Made by a program: the position numbers and the translations under genes
Shown here: positions 56,667-64,000 of the stretch, piece after piece
Numbering within the stretch: the stretch's first letter is position 1
How the letters are laid out: each line of letters begins with the position of its first letter
Notes under the pieces: model-generated
What the model was told of the DNA's origin: nothing
What the model saw: the letters and a program-made list of their open reading frames with translations, nothing else
Databases searched by the model: none
DNA from: Thioalkalivibrio paradoxus
Lineage (GTDB): Bacteria; Pseudomonadota; Gammaproteobacteria; Ectothiorhodospirales; Ectothiorhodospiraceae
Assembly: GCA_011390565.1 (NCBI GenBank)
Contig: JAABSC010000005.1
Coordinates: 1-64,000 of the forward strand
DNA length: 64,000 nucleotides
Direction of reading: 5' to 3'

Positions 56667-57268
56667 AGCGGGGACGGTTCCGACTTCGCCAGCAGGGCGT
56701 GCACGCCGGCCAGGGTGAGCCGCCGCATGGGTTTTCCATCGATGGGCGAGGGCGGTGCCTGTCGAAGCCCGTCCGGCGGGAAGACGGTCAGTTCGATATC
56801 CAGACCATCGGGACCCCGGAAGCTCAGGTAAGGCACCTGCAGATTCCTGCCGCCACGTCCGTAGTGGCGCTCGCCGGAGCGGGTCGCAATGCCGCGATCC
56901 GCCAGTTCGATGATCACTTCCTCGACGGTTTCGGCGAATCCGTGCAGGTTGATGATGGGCTGGGGTTCCAGAATGCCGAGCAGGAGAGGCCCGACGAGTC
57001 GGGGTTGCAGCGGCGCCAGCCGCTCCATGACGAGCGCAGCCCCTTCGAGGCGGTTCCGGTATTCACGTCGCGTCGCCGGGGACTCGAACAGACGGTTGCG
57101 CTCCAGCACCGCGTGCTCGATCTCGGTGTTGGTCGGGAGTTCCCGGCGCGCATCGAGGCCGAGGTGGTCGGCCGCCTTGCGTTTCGCGAGTCCGTAATCC
57201 CGCACTCCTTCCTCGAGAATGATCCTGGCCGCTTCCTCGGCCAGCCGTACGCGTGTTCTGGATTCCAT
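56657..57268 (-). CDS. Conserved hypothetical protein, nucleotidyltransferase-like
   Basis: The 203-residue cytosolic protein begins [20 protein letters not shown] and then [20 protein letters not shown] and [17 protein letters not shown]. The later part has [19 protein letters not shown] and [20 protein letters not shown]. Similar proteins are widespread in gammaproteobacteria without an assigned function; the LVGP...NLHGF segment recalls a nucleotidyltransferase fold. I start at 57268 since upstream codons are arginine-rich and unconserved. It lies 13 bases after mrcA on the same strand. Confidence 0.7.
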   Translation of the reverse strand: MESRTRVRLAEEAARIILEEGVRDYGLAKRKAADHLGLDARRELPTNTEIEHAVLERNRLFESPATRREYRNRLEGAALVMERLAPLQPRLVGPLLLGILEPQPIINLHGFAETVEEVIIELADRGIATRSGERHYGRGGRNLQVPYLSFRGPDGLDIELTVFPPDGLRQAPPSPIDGKPMRRLTLAGVHALLAKSEPSPLQG

Positions 57269-57281
57269 CCCGTTCGGTGCT

Positions 57282-59708
57282 TCAGAAGATGAATTCAGGC
57301 TGGGTTTCCGGCACATCGGGGGGTGTGGCCGGTGGTTCCCCGGCCTCGAAGGCGGACTCTTCCGGATCCGGCGTCGATGCGCCGCCGTATTCGGGAAGCT
57401 GCTCGGGAAGGATCCATTCGACGCGCGCGCGCGAATCGTCGAGGCGCGCCGGCCGACCCGTTTCCGGCAGGATGGCCCGTTCGACCAGGTCGTCGGGTCT
57501 CGGAATGGGTGCCTCCGGCCGCCCTGCAAGGGCCCGTTCCATGAAATTCATCCAGATGGGCAGCGCCGCGCGGCCGCCGCTTTCCCTCGAACCGAGTTCC
57601 CGGTTGTCATCGAACCCGATCCAGGCGGTCGCGACGATGTCGCCGTTGAACCCGGCGAACCAGGCGTCCCGGTAGGCATTGGTGGTGCCGGTCTTGCCCG
57701 CGAGATCCTCCCGTCCGAGTTCCTGGGCGCGCCGGCCAGTCCCGGATCGGATCACGCCGCGCAGCATTTCGCTCATCTGCCAGGCGATCCCGGGCTCCAG
57801 CATCGGCACCGGCTCCGCAAACTGGAGTTGACCCATCGCCGTTCTCAGTTCGAGGTGCTGGCCGGCAGGCTGTGCGCAGGGATCCGGGCACGTGCGCGGC
57901 GTGGCGGCCTGGTACAGCAGCCGACCCTCGCCATCCTCGATGCGCCCGATCAGCCAGGGTGTCATCAGGCGGCCGCCACTGGCAAAGAGCACGTAGGCGT
58001 TGTTCAGTTCGATCGGAGTAAGTGTGCCGGTGCCCAGAGCCATCGAGAGATTAGCCGGGTGCTGTTCGGGATTGAGACCGAATCGCTCCAGCTCCTGGTG
58101 CACCGTTGCCACGCCCAGGCTGTTCAGCAATCGAATCGATGCAAGGTTGCGGGAGTTCGCGAGGGCTTCGCGCATGGTGGTGGCACCGCCGAAACTGCGG
58201 GAGTAGTTCTCGGGTCGCCACTCGGCGCCGAGAGCCGGGTTGCTGAATACCAGGGGCGCGTCCACCAAAGTGCTGGAGGGGGTCATGCCCTGTCGCAGGG
58301 CGATCGCGTAGATCAGGGGCTTGAAAGCGGATCCGGGTTGCCGCTGGGCCTGCATCGCCCGATCAAACCTGTTCTCGAAGAAGTCGAATCCCCCCGCGAG
58401 TGCAAGAATGGCTCCGTCATCGGGCGATTGCACGACCAGCGCGCCCGCAGCCTCAGGGCGCTGCGCCAGCCGCCAGACTCCCTCGCCGAGTGACCGGATG
58501 CGGATGACATCTCCACGCTGCAGCGAGTTTTCGACCGTGTTCTGCCCCTGCGTGGCGAGGGTCAGGGCCTCGGCGTCCAATTCGATCGCGCCCAGGGCGC
58601 CTGCGTCCAGCAGAACGCTGGTACCGGAAACCTCGAGGATCACGGCGGGATGCAGCATCCCGCCGCTGATGCCGATGTTGCGAAGCGCCAGTACCCGGGT
58701 ATCGGCATCGGTCACGATCGCGTCGTCGAGGCGCGTCTCCGGGCCGCGGTAGCCATGCCGGCGGTCGTAGTCGATCAGTCCCTCGCGTAATGCCACGTTC
58801 GCGGCGTCCTGCAGCGGGGCCTCGATGGTGGTGTAGACCCGGATGCCCTGGGTATACGCGGCCTCGCCCCAGAGGTTCAACGCGATCTGCCGCGCGGCCT
58901 CGGAGACCCAGTGGGCCTCGGCCTCTGGTGGCGTGGTGTGCAGTTTCGAGATCACCGGTCGGGCCAGGGCCGCGGCATGCTCCTCCGTGGAGATGAAGCC
59001 CAGATCGAGCATGCGGCGCAGCACGTAGTTGCGCCGGTCCTGCGCCCTCTGGGGGCTGGTCACAGGGTTCGTCGTCGACGGGGCCTTGGGCAGGCCGGCG
59101 ATGATCGCGATCTGGTCGAGATCGAGTTCGTTCAGTGCGCGGCCAAAGTAGACGTGACCAGCAGCCGCCACACCATAGGCCCGCTGCCCGAGGAAGATCT
59201 TGTTCAGATAGAGTTCCAGGATCTCGTCTTTCGAGAGAGAGCGCTCGATTTCGACCGCCAGAAGGATTTCGCGGATCTTGCGTTCATAGGTCCGCTCGCG
59301 AGTCAGGAAGAAGTTTCGCGCCAGCTGCATGGTGATGGTGCTGCCGCCCTGTGTCCGCTCGCCCGTGGTGAAAAGGTTGACTCCGGCGCGGACGAGCCCG
59401 ATGGGATCGACGCCCCGGTGGCGATAGAACCGTTCGTCTTCGGCGGCCAGGAAAGCCTGGATCAGCTGCGGAGGCATGTCCGTCAGCTTCACGGGCTCGC
59501 GGCGCTGTTCGGCAAACTCGCCGATCAGCAGCCCGTCTGCGGTGTACACCTGCATCGGCGTCTGCAGCTGCACGTCCCGCAATGAATCGGCGGCGGGAAG
59601 CGTCGGGGAGTAGTACAGGTAAAGCCCGAGAAAAAGGGCTGTTGCAGCCATTGCGCCGGCAAAGGCGAGGGCCATCAGGGACAGCAGGACTCTGGCGAGG
59701 ACCTTCAT
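57282..59708 (-). CDS. mrcA: Penicillin-binding protein 1A
   Basis: The 808-residue bifunctional murein synthase has an N-terminal TM (ALAFAGAMAATALFLGLYLY) and a glycosyltransferase domain with EDERFYRHRGVDPIGL, QGGSTITMQLARNFFL and RKIREILLAVEIE. An OB-like insert follows, then a transpeptidase with SxxK (GSAFKPLIY), SxN (NSRNLASIR) and KTG (AGKTGTTNAYRDAWFAG). It builds and cross-links peptidoglycan during elongation. It is divergent from pilMNOPQ with 146 bases between, an arrangement conserved in many gammaproteobacteria. Confidence 0.96.
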   Translation of the reverse strand: MKVLARVLLSLMALAFAGAMAATALFLGLYLYYSPTLPAADSLRDVQLQTPMQVYTADGLLIGEFAEQRREPVKLTDMPPQLIQAFLAAEDERFYRHRGVDPIGLVRAGVNLFTTGERTQGGSTITMQLARNFFLTRERTYERKIREILLAVEIERSLSKDEILELYLNKIFLGQRAYGVAAAGHVYFGRALNELDLDQIAIIAGLPKAPSTTNPVTSPQRAQDRRNYVLRRMLDLGFISTEEHAAALARPVISKLHTTPPEAEAHWVSEAARQIALNLWGEAAYTQGIRVYTTIEAPLQDAANVALREGLIDYDRRHGYRGPETRLDDAIVTDADTRVLALRNIGISGGMLHPAVILEVSGTSVLLDAGALGAIELDAEALTLATQGQNTVENSLQRGDVIRIRSLGEGVWRLAQRPEAAGALVVQSPDDGAILALAGGFDFFENRFDRAMQAQRQPGSAFKPLIYAIALRQGMTPSSTLVDAPLVFSNPALGAEWRPENYSRSFGGATTMREALANSRNLASIRLLNSLGVATVHQELERFGLNPEQHPANLSMALGTGTLTPIELNNAYVLFASGGRLMTPWLIGRIEDGEGRLLYQAATPRTCPDPCAQPAGQHLELRTAMGQLQFAEPVPMLEPGIAWQMSEMLRGVIRSGTGRRAQELGREDLAGKTGTTNAYRDAWFAGFNGDIVATAWIGFDDNRELGSRESGGRAALPIWMNFMERALAGRPEAPIPRPDDLVERAILPETGRPARLDDSRARVEWILPEQLPEYGGASTPDPEESAFEAGEPPATPPDVPETQPEFIF

Positions 59709-59757
59709 GATTTTGGGGCGGTTTCCAAGATGTTGAATATTTCATTAGAAAAGGCGC

Positions 59758-59787
59758 TTGCAGTCACCTTTTGAAGCAGCCTATTAT
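59758..59787 (+). promoter_or_regulatory. Candidate sigma-70 promoter of pilMNOPQ
   Basis: TTGCAG (59758-59763) and TATTAT (59782-59787) are spaced 18 bases apart and end 67 bases before the pilM GTG, inside the 146-base divergent region shared with mrcA. The local sequence is AT-rich compared with its flanks. Boxes match four to five of six bases of consensus. Confidence 0.45.
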
Positions 59788-59854
59788 TTTCGGTGAAGGA
59801 TGGTTAACGCTGGTGTAGTATAAGGGTTAGGGGCGGAAACATCAGGGGGACTGC

Positions 59855-60922
59855 GTGCTGGGTCTGGGCAAAAAGAGCCGTGCACTGCTGGGGGTCGATT
59901 TCAGCACGACCTCCATCAAGGTGCTCGAGTTGAGCCGCAGCGGCAGCGGATACGCACTCGAGTCGTTCGCAGTAGAGCCCCTGCCCGATGGGGCGGTGGT
60001 CGACAAGGAGCTCCGCGATGCCGGAGCGCTGGGTGCAGCGCTTTCGCGCGCGGTCAAACGCTCGGGTACACACCTGAAGCAATGTGCGATGGCGGTCCCG
60101 TCATCGACCATCATTGCCCGCAACCTCCGGCTGTCCAGCAAGCTCTCCGAAGCCGAACTCGAAGGCCAGATCAAGGTCGAGGCGGATCAGTTCATCCCCT
60201 ACAACCTCGAAGACGTGAGCCTCGATTTTCAGATCCTGGGCGAAAACGACACCAATCCGGGCATGCTCGATGTGCTCGTGGTGGCCTCGCGTCGAGAGCA
60301 CATCGACTCCCGAATCGCCATTGCCGAAGCCGCGGGGCTGGGGCTGGAACTGGTGGACGTCGAGGCCTACGCGGTCGAGCGCACCACGACCCTGATGCTC
60401 GAACAGATCGATGACCGCATGCGCCGGCCCGTGGTGGCCGTGGTCGACGTGGGCGCCACGGCGACCACCGTGTACGTGCTCAGCCAGGGGCAGGGCGTGA
60501 TCTACACGCGCGAACTGGATTTCGGTGGGCGCGTGCTGACCGAGGAAATCATGCGCCGGTACGATCTCGACTGGGCCGAGGCGGGCCGCCAGAAGGTTCA
60601 GGGCGGACTCCCCGCGGACTACCCGGCGACCGTGCTCGAGCCGTTCAAGCAGAACATGGTGGATCAGGTCCAGCGGCTTCTGCAGTACTTCTATGCAACG
60701 CGGCCGCAGGCCAACATCGACATGATCTTCCTCGGCGGGGGCTGCGCTTCCGTCCGTGGCGTGGATCGCATGCTGCAGGACGCAGCCGGTACCCCGGTCG
60801 TCATCGCCAATCCCTTCAAGGGCATGTCCATCGGAAAGCGTATCAACCAGGAACGTTTTCAGAATGACGTTCCGGCGACTCTGCCAGCCGTGGGGCTGGC
60901 GCTGCGAGGCTTCCTGGGATGA
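59855..60922 (+). CDS. pilM: Type IV pilus inner-membrane platform protein PilM
   Basis: The 355-residue actin-like protein (LLGVDFSTTSIKVLELSRSG phosphate-1 motif, VVAVVDVGATATTVYVLSQG phosphate-2, FLGGGCASVRGVDR adenosine motif) binds ATP and the PilN N-terminal peptide on the cytosolic side of the pilus machine. GTG 59855 has AGGGGGA five bases upstream. It is first of the pilMNOPQ operon, and its stop overlaps pilN (ATGA). Confidence 0.96.
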   Translation: MLGLGKKSRALLGVDFSTTSIKVLELSRSGSGYALESFAVEPLPDGAVVDKELRDAGALGAALSRAVKRSGTHLKQCAMAVPSSTIIARNLRLSSKLSEAELEGQIKVEADQFIPYNLEDVSLDFQILGENDTNPGMLDVLVVASRREHIDSRIAIAEAAGLGLELVDVEAYAVERTTTLMLEQIDDRMRRPVVAVVDVGATATTVYVLSQGQGVIYTRELDFGGRVLTEEIMRRYDLDWAEAGRQKVQGGLPADYPATVLEPFKQNMVDQVQRLLQYFYATRPQANIDMIFLGGGCASVRGVDRMLQDAAGTPVVIANPFKGMSIGKRINQERFQNDVPATLPAVGLALRGFLG

Positions 60923-61491
60923 TCCAGATCAACCTGTTGCCCTGGCGCGACCGGCGGCGCGAACGTCGGCAAAAGCAGTTTTTCGCCGTGCTTGGTGGCG
61001 CGGTGTTGGCTGGAGGCTTGCTGGTGCTCGCGGCCTATGCATTCATGAACGCGCAGATCGAGAACCAGACTGCGCGCAACCAGATGCTCCAGTCCGAGAT
61101 CCGGACCCTGGACCGGCAGATCGCGAGAATCCGGGAACTCGATGAGCAGCGGCAGTTGCTGAATGACCGCATCGAGGTGATCCAGACCCTGCAGGCGAGT
61201 CGGCCGGAGGCGGTGCACCTGTTCGACCAGCTCGTGCTTTCGTTACCGCCCGGCATGTACTTCCGCGAACTCCGGCGGGAAGGTGATCGCCTGCGACTCG
61301 TGGGTCGCGCGGAATCCAACGCACGGATCTCCGCGCTGATGCGCCGCGTGGATGCTTCCCCCTGGCTGAGCGACTCGACGCTGCAGATCATCGAGACCCG
61401 TCAGGATGGCGCGCTGCAGGTGCGTGATTTCCGGGTCGAGGCGAGTCAGGTCCGTCCTGCGGCTCCGCCCGCAGAGGAGGAGGGTTCCTGA
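60919..61491 (+). CDS. pilN: Type IV pilus assembly protein PilN
   Basis: The 190-residue bitopic protein begins IQINLLPWRDRRRERRQKQF, the conserved PilM-binding tail. A TM helix (FFAVLGGAVLAGGLLVLAAYAF), a coiled coil (IENQTARNQMLQSEIRTL) and a periplasmic ferredoxin-like fold that pairs with PilO follow. Overlaps on both sides (ATGA with pilM, TGATG with pilO) show tight coupling. Confidence 0.96.
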   Translation: MIQINLLPWRDRRRERRQKQFFAVLGGAVLAGGLLVLAAYAFMNAQIENQTARNQMLQSEIRTLDRQIARIRELDEQRQLLNDRIEVIQTLQASRPEAVHLFDQLVLSLPPGMYFRELRREGDRLRLVGRAESNARISALMRRVDASPWLSDSTLQIIETRQDGALQVRDFRVEASQVRPAAPPAEEEGS

Positions 61492-62072
61492 TGGACCTGA
61501 AATCGATCAACGAGATCAACCTCCAGAATATCGGCGAGGCGCCGGCCGTCATCAAGGCGGTCATCGTCCTGCTGATCATCGTGGTGATCGCCGGCGCAGG
61601 CTACTGGTTCCTGGTCAAGGACCAGATCGAGCAGCTCGACCGCGTCGAGCGTCAGGAACAGCAGCTGCGCGCGGACTTCGAGCTGAAGCAGCAGCGGGCG
61701 GCCAGCCTTCCGGCATACGAAGCGCAGTTCGAGGAAATGCAGCGGATGTTCGCGTCGCTGCTGCAACTCCTGCCGAGCACCGCCGAGATTCCGAGCCTGC
61801 TGGTGGATATCTCCCAGGCCGCACTTTCCGTCGGACTCGAAATCGAGTTGTTCCAGCCTCGCGGCGAAGTCCGCGAGACCTTCTATGCCCGGGTCCCCAT
61901 TCAGCTGCGCTTGCGCGGGAACTACGAACAGCTTGCGGAATTCGTGAGTTCCATTTCGGGGATGCCGCGGATCGTCACCGTGCACGACCTGTTCATTCGG
62001 CCGGCAAGTTCCGACAGCGATCTTCTGATGGATTCGGAAGTGCGCACCTACCGTTACCTGGAGGAAGGCTGA
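61491..62072 (+). CDS. pilO: Type IV pilus assembly protein PilO
   Basis: The 193-residue protein has a short N-terminus (DLKSINEINLQNIGEAPAVI), one TM helix (IVLLIIVVIAGAGYWFLV), a coiled coil and a PilO-type periplasmic domain (YARVPIQLRLRGNYEQLAEF). It dimerises with PilN and aligns the platform with the PilP/PilQ secretin. Its first and last bases are shared with neighbouring genes (TGATG). Confidence 0.96.
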   Translation: MDLKSINEINLQNIGEAPAVIKAVIVLLIIVVIAGAGYWFLVKDQIEQLDRVERQEQQLRADFELKQQRAASLPAYEAQFEEMQRMFASLLQLLPSTAEIPSLLVDISQAALSVGLEIELFQPRGEVRETFYARVPIQLRLRGNYEQLAEFVSSISGMPRIVTVHDLFIRPASSDSDLLMDSEVRTYRYLEEG

Positions 62073-62608
62073 TGTCCGCGCACATCACCTGGGGTTCGCG
62101 GATCGGGCTCGCGGTGTTGGCCGCTGGTCTGCTGGCGGGATGCCAGATGGACAATCGTGACCTCGAGACCTACATCGAGCAGGTGAAGGCCCGGCCCGGC
62201 GGCGATATCGAACCCATTCCGACGATCGAGCCCCACGAGCCCTTCATCTACCCGGGACATGAGCGTTCGCCCTTCGATTCGACGGTGATCGCGCGACCAC
62301 TCCCGGCCCCGCCCGAGGGTACGCCGGGGACCGCCGCCGTCGATTTCGACCGTCCGCGTGAGCCGCTGGAAGATTTCCCGCTGGATTCGCTGCGGATGGT
62401 GGGATCGCTGGAACAGGCCGGGGTGCCCTACGCACTGGTTCGCACGCCCGACCGCACGATACAGAGTGTCACGAAGGGGAACTACATGGGCCATAATCAC
62501 GGCCGCATCGTGGATATCACGACTCAGGAAATCCGCTTGATCGAGGTCGTGCCCGACGCGTTCGGCGGTTATGTTGAACGTGAAAATACCGTCGCGCTGT
62601 CGCAATGA
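62072..62608 (+). CDS. pilP: Type IV pilus lipoprotein PilP
   Basis: This is a 178-residue lipoprotein with a signal and lipobox LLAGC (AVLAAGLLAGCQMDN). A disordered proline-rich part follows, then a beta-domain (LRMVGSLEQAGVPYALVRTP, QSVTKGNYMGHNHGRIVDIT) that binds the secretin N-domain and PilN/PilO. Its ATG shares a base with the pilO stop. Confidence 0.95.
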   Translation: MSAHITWGSRIGLAVLAAGLLAGCQMDNRDLETYIEQVKARPGGDIEPIPTIEPHEPFIYPGHERSPFDSTVIARPLPAPPEGTPGTAAVDFDRPREPLEDFPLDSLRMVGSLEQAGVPYALVRTPDRTIQSVTKGNYMGHNHGRIVDITTQEIRLIEVVPDAFGGYVERENTVALSQ

Positions 62609-62628
62609 GGTCAATGAGGAAAACAGTC

Positions 62629-64000
62629 ATGCGTCTCGATACCAAGCCCGACTCCTGTACTCGCTCCGCGATGGGTCACCCGGGATCCGGCAAGCGCCTC
62701 CGGGTACTGGCTTGGGTCGCCGGAATCCTGCTTCTGGGCTCCGCGGGTGTGTCCGCTCAGGAACTCCAGGAGGTGCGCGCGGCGACGCTGGGATCGGACC
62801 AGACCCAGGTAAGTCTCCGGTTTTCGGATGTACCTCCACAAGCCAACATCTTCGTGATCGACTCGCCACCCCGGATTGCGCTGGATCTGCCCGGGGTCAG
62901 CAATTCGGTTGCGTCGCGGGTGACCGAGTTCAACATGGGCACCCTGCTTTCGGTAACGGCTGTGGAGGCGGGCGACCGCACCCGCGTGATCCTGAACCTG
63001 GCACGCAGCGCCGACTATCAGAGCCGTGTCGATGGGTCCGAACTCATTCTCACGGTGGGAAGCGGCGCCAGTGACGTTAGGGTTGCCGCGCCCGTCGTTC
63101 CGTCCGCCATGCCGGCCGTCGAAGAGGCGCCACGTGTTTCCGGGGTACGCAGTGCGCGCCCGCCGGAGATCAACGACGTCGACTTCCGCCGCGGCCCCGA
63201 GGGCCAGGGTCGGGTGATCGTCGAACTCTCGCGGCCTGGTGTGACCGTCGAGGTCCTCGAGCAGGCAGGCCGGGTGGAGCTTCTGTTCCCCCGCGTCCTC
63301 ATGGAGGAACGGCTGGAACGGCGTCTGGACGTCAACGATTTTGCGACGCCGGTAAGTCAGATCGATACCATCCGCGAGCGCGACGACCGGGTGCGCATGA
63401 TCGTCAATGCCCGCGGCGATTACGACGTGTTGTCCTACCAGACCGATCGGACCTACGTGCTCGAACTCGCACCGATCACGGAAGAAGAACGGGTGGCGCA
63501 GCGTCTGGAGCGGGAAGAATTCATCGGGGAGCGTCTGTCGCTGAACTTCCAGGACATCGAGGTTCGTTCGGTTCTGCAGTTGCTGGCCGATTTCACCGAC
63601 CAGAATATCGTCGTCAGCGACAGCGTCGGCGGCAACATCACCCTGCGGCTGAACAACGTCCCGTGGGATCAGGCGCTGGACCTCGTCCTGAAGACGCGGG
63701 GATTGGACAAGCGAGTCGACGGCAACGTGATGTACGTGGCGCCTGCCGCGGAGATCGCCGCGCGTGAACGTCTGGAGCTGGAGGCCCTGCGCGACCGCGA
63801 GGAACTCGAACCCCTGCGGACCGAGTTCATCACGGTCAACTTCGTCCAGGCGGTCCAGCTGCAGGACCTGATCCAGACACCTGCCAGTGATCGCGACCGC
63901 AGGATCTCGTTCCTGTCCGATCGGGGAAGCGTTGCGGTGGACCCCCGAACCAACACGCTGATCGTGCGCGACACCCAGTCGCAGATCGAGGCCATCCGGC
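62629..64000 (+). CDS. pilQ: Type IV pilus secretin PilQ, 5' part
   Basis: The frame is open to the end of the window, so the C-terminal secretin channel is missing. About 457 codons are present: a signal peptide (VLAWVAGILLLGSAGVSAQ), two AMIN domains that bind peptidoglycan (LQEVRAATLGSDQTQVSLRF; INDVDFRRGPEGQGRVIVEL), and an STN/N0 domain (LNFQDIEVRSVLQLLADFTD, GNITLRLNNVPWDQALDLVL). The first part of the N1 domain follows (LRTEFITVNFVQAVQLQDLI). ATG 62629 has GAGGA upstream; ATGs at 62614 and 62605 are in frame. It forms the outer-membrane pore for the pilus. Confidence 0.95.
   Translation, partial: MRLDTKPDSCTRSAMGHPGSGKRLRVLAWVAGILLLGSAGVSAQELQEVRAATLGSDQTQVSLRFSDVPPQANIFVIDSPPRIALDLPGVSNSVASRVTEFNMGTLLSVTAVEAGDRTRVILNLARSADYQSRVDGSELILTVGSGASDVRVAAPVVPSAMPAVEEAPRVSGVRSARPPEINDVDFRRGPEGQGRVIVELSRPGVTVEVLEQAGRVELLFPRVLMEERLERRLDVNDFATPVSQIDTIRERDDRVRMIVNARGDYDVLSYQTDRTYVLELAPITEEERVAQRLEREEFIGERLSLNFQDIEVRSVLQLLADFTDQNIVVSDSVGGNITLRLNNVPWDQALDLVLKTRGLDKRVDGNVMYVAPAAEIAARERLELEALRDREELEPLRTEFITVNFVQAVQLQDLIQTPASDRDRRISFLSDRGSVAVDPRTNTLIVRDTQSQIEAIR

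Overview
The window looks like chromosomal DNA of a high-GC gammaproteobacterium that oxidises reduced sulfur. It is most like the Ectothiorhodospiraceae (Thioalkalivibrio and relatives). The pointers are a flavocytochrome c sulfide dehydrogenase pair (fccAB), a proton-pumping transhydrogenase (pntAA-AB-B), gammaproteobacterial housekeeping genes (rpoD, dnaG, priA, hrpA, damX, pilMNOPQ), and several ion-channel and osmotic-stress genes of the kind expected in a saline or alkaline habitat. The genus is inference; no 16S gene is present.

Layout. Positions 1-3.5 kb are accessory: the 3' end of a formylglycine-generating-type protein, a RelE/RHH toxin-antitoxin pair with a palindromic operator, an Rpn-type nuclease, an LRV-repeat protein coupled to an exported thioredoxin, and a cluster of short repeats. 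Positions 3.6-9.1 kb hold nadA, a ParA-like ATPase, redox proteins (thioredoxin-like, ferredoxin-NADP reductase) and an alpha/beta hydrolase, closed by a clear hairpin terminator. Positions 9.2-14 kb hold fccAB, a DUF3775 protein and a PhoPQ-like two-component system with a small exported gene in front. Positions 14-27 kb are a minus-strand core block: dadA, hrpA, a SPOR protein, argS, priA and the pnt operon. A cluster of DnaA boxes lies ahead of priA.

Positions 27-34.4 kb run on the plus strand: an HNH nuclease, hemH, a CinA-like MoCF protein, a 2OG-Fe(II) oxygenase, a surface protein joining a barrel-like N-terminus to a DUF4329/JAMM-like domain with an exported partner, and a secreted choloylglycine-hydrolase-family amidase. 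Positions 34.4-43.4 kb are a membrane and stress region: MgtE with a duplicated cytoplasmic repeat, a glutamate-receptor-type potassium channel, MscS behind a degenerate ATPase/winged-helix protein, a zinc metallopeptidase, a cytosolic/exported pair of helical proteins and a transglutaminase-like protein.

Positions 44-54.5 kb carry tRNA-Ile2(CAU), rpoD, dnaG, damX, a dGTPase, aroB, an OmpA-like lipoprotein and a CSS-EAL phosphodiesterase, all on the minus strand. rpsU-yqeY-hemE (plus) follow, then a conserved hypothetical and mrcA (minus), and the divergent pilMNOPQ operon, whose pilQ runs off the window. rpsU-yqeY and dnaG-rpoD, one operon in many relatives, are about 7 kb apart here in opposite orientations. 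Many neighbours overlap by 1-4 bases (ATGA, TGATG, TAATG), which suggests translational coupling in the fcc-adjacent two-component genes, pnt, pil, hrpA/SPOR and EAL/OmpA pairs.
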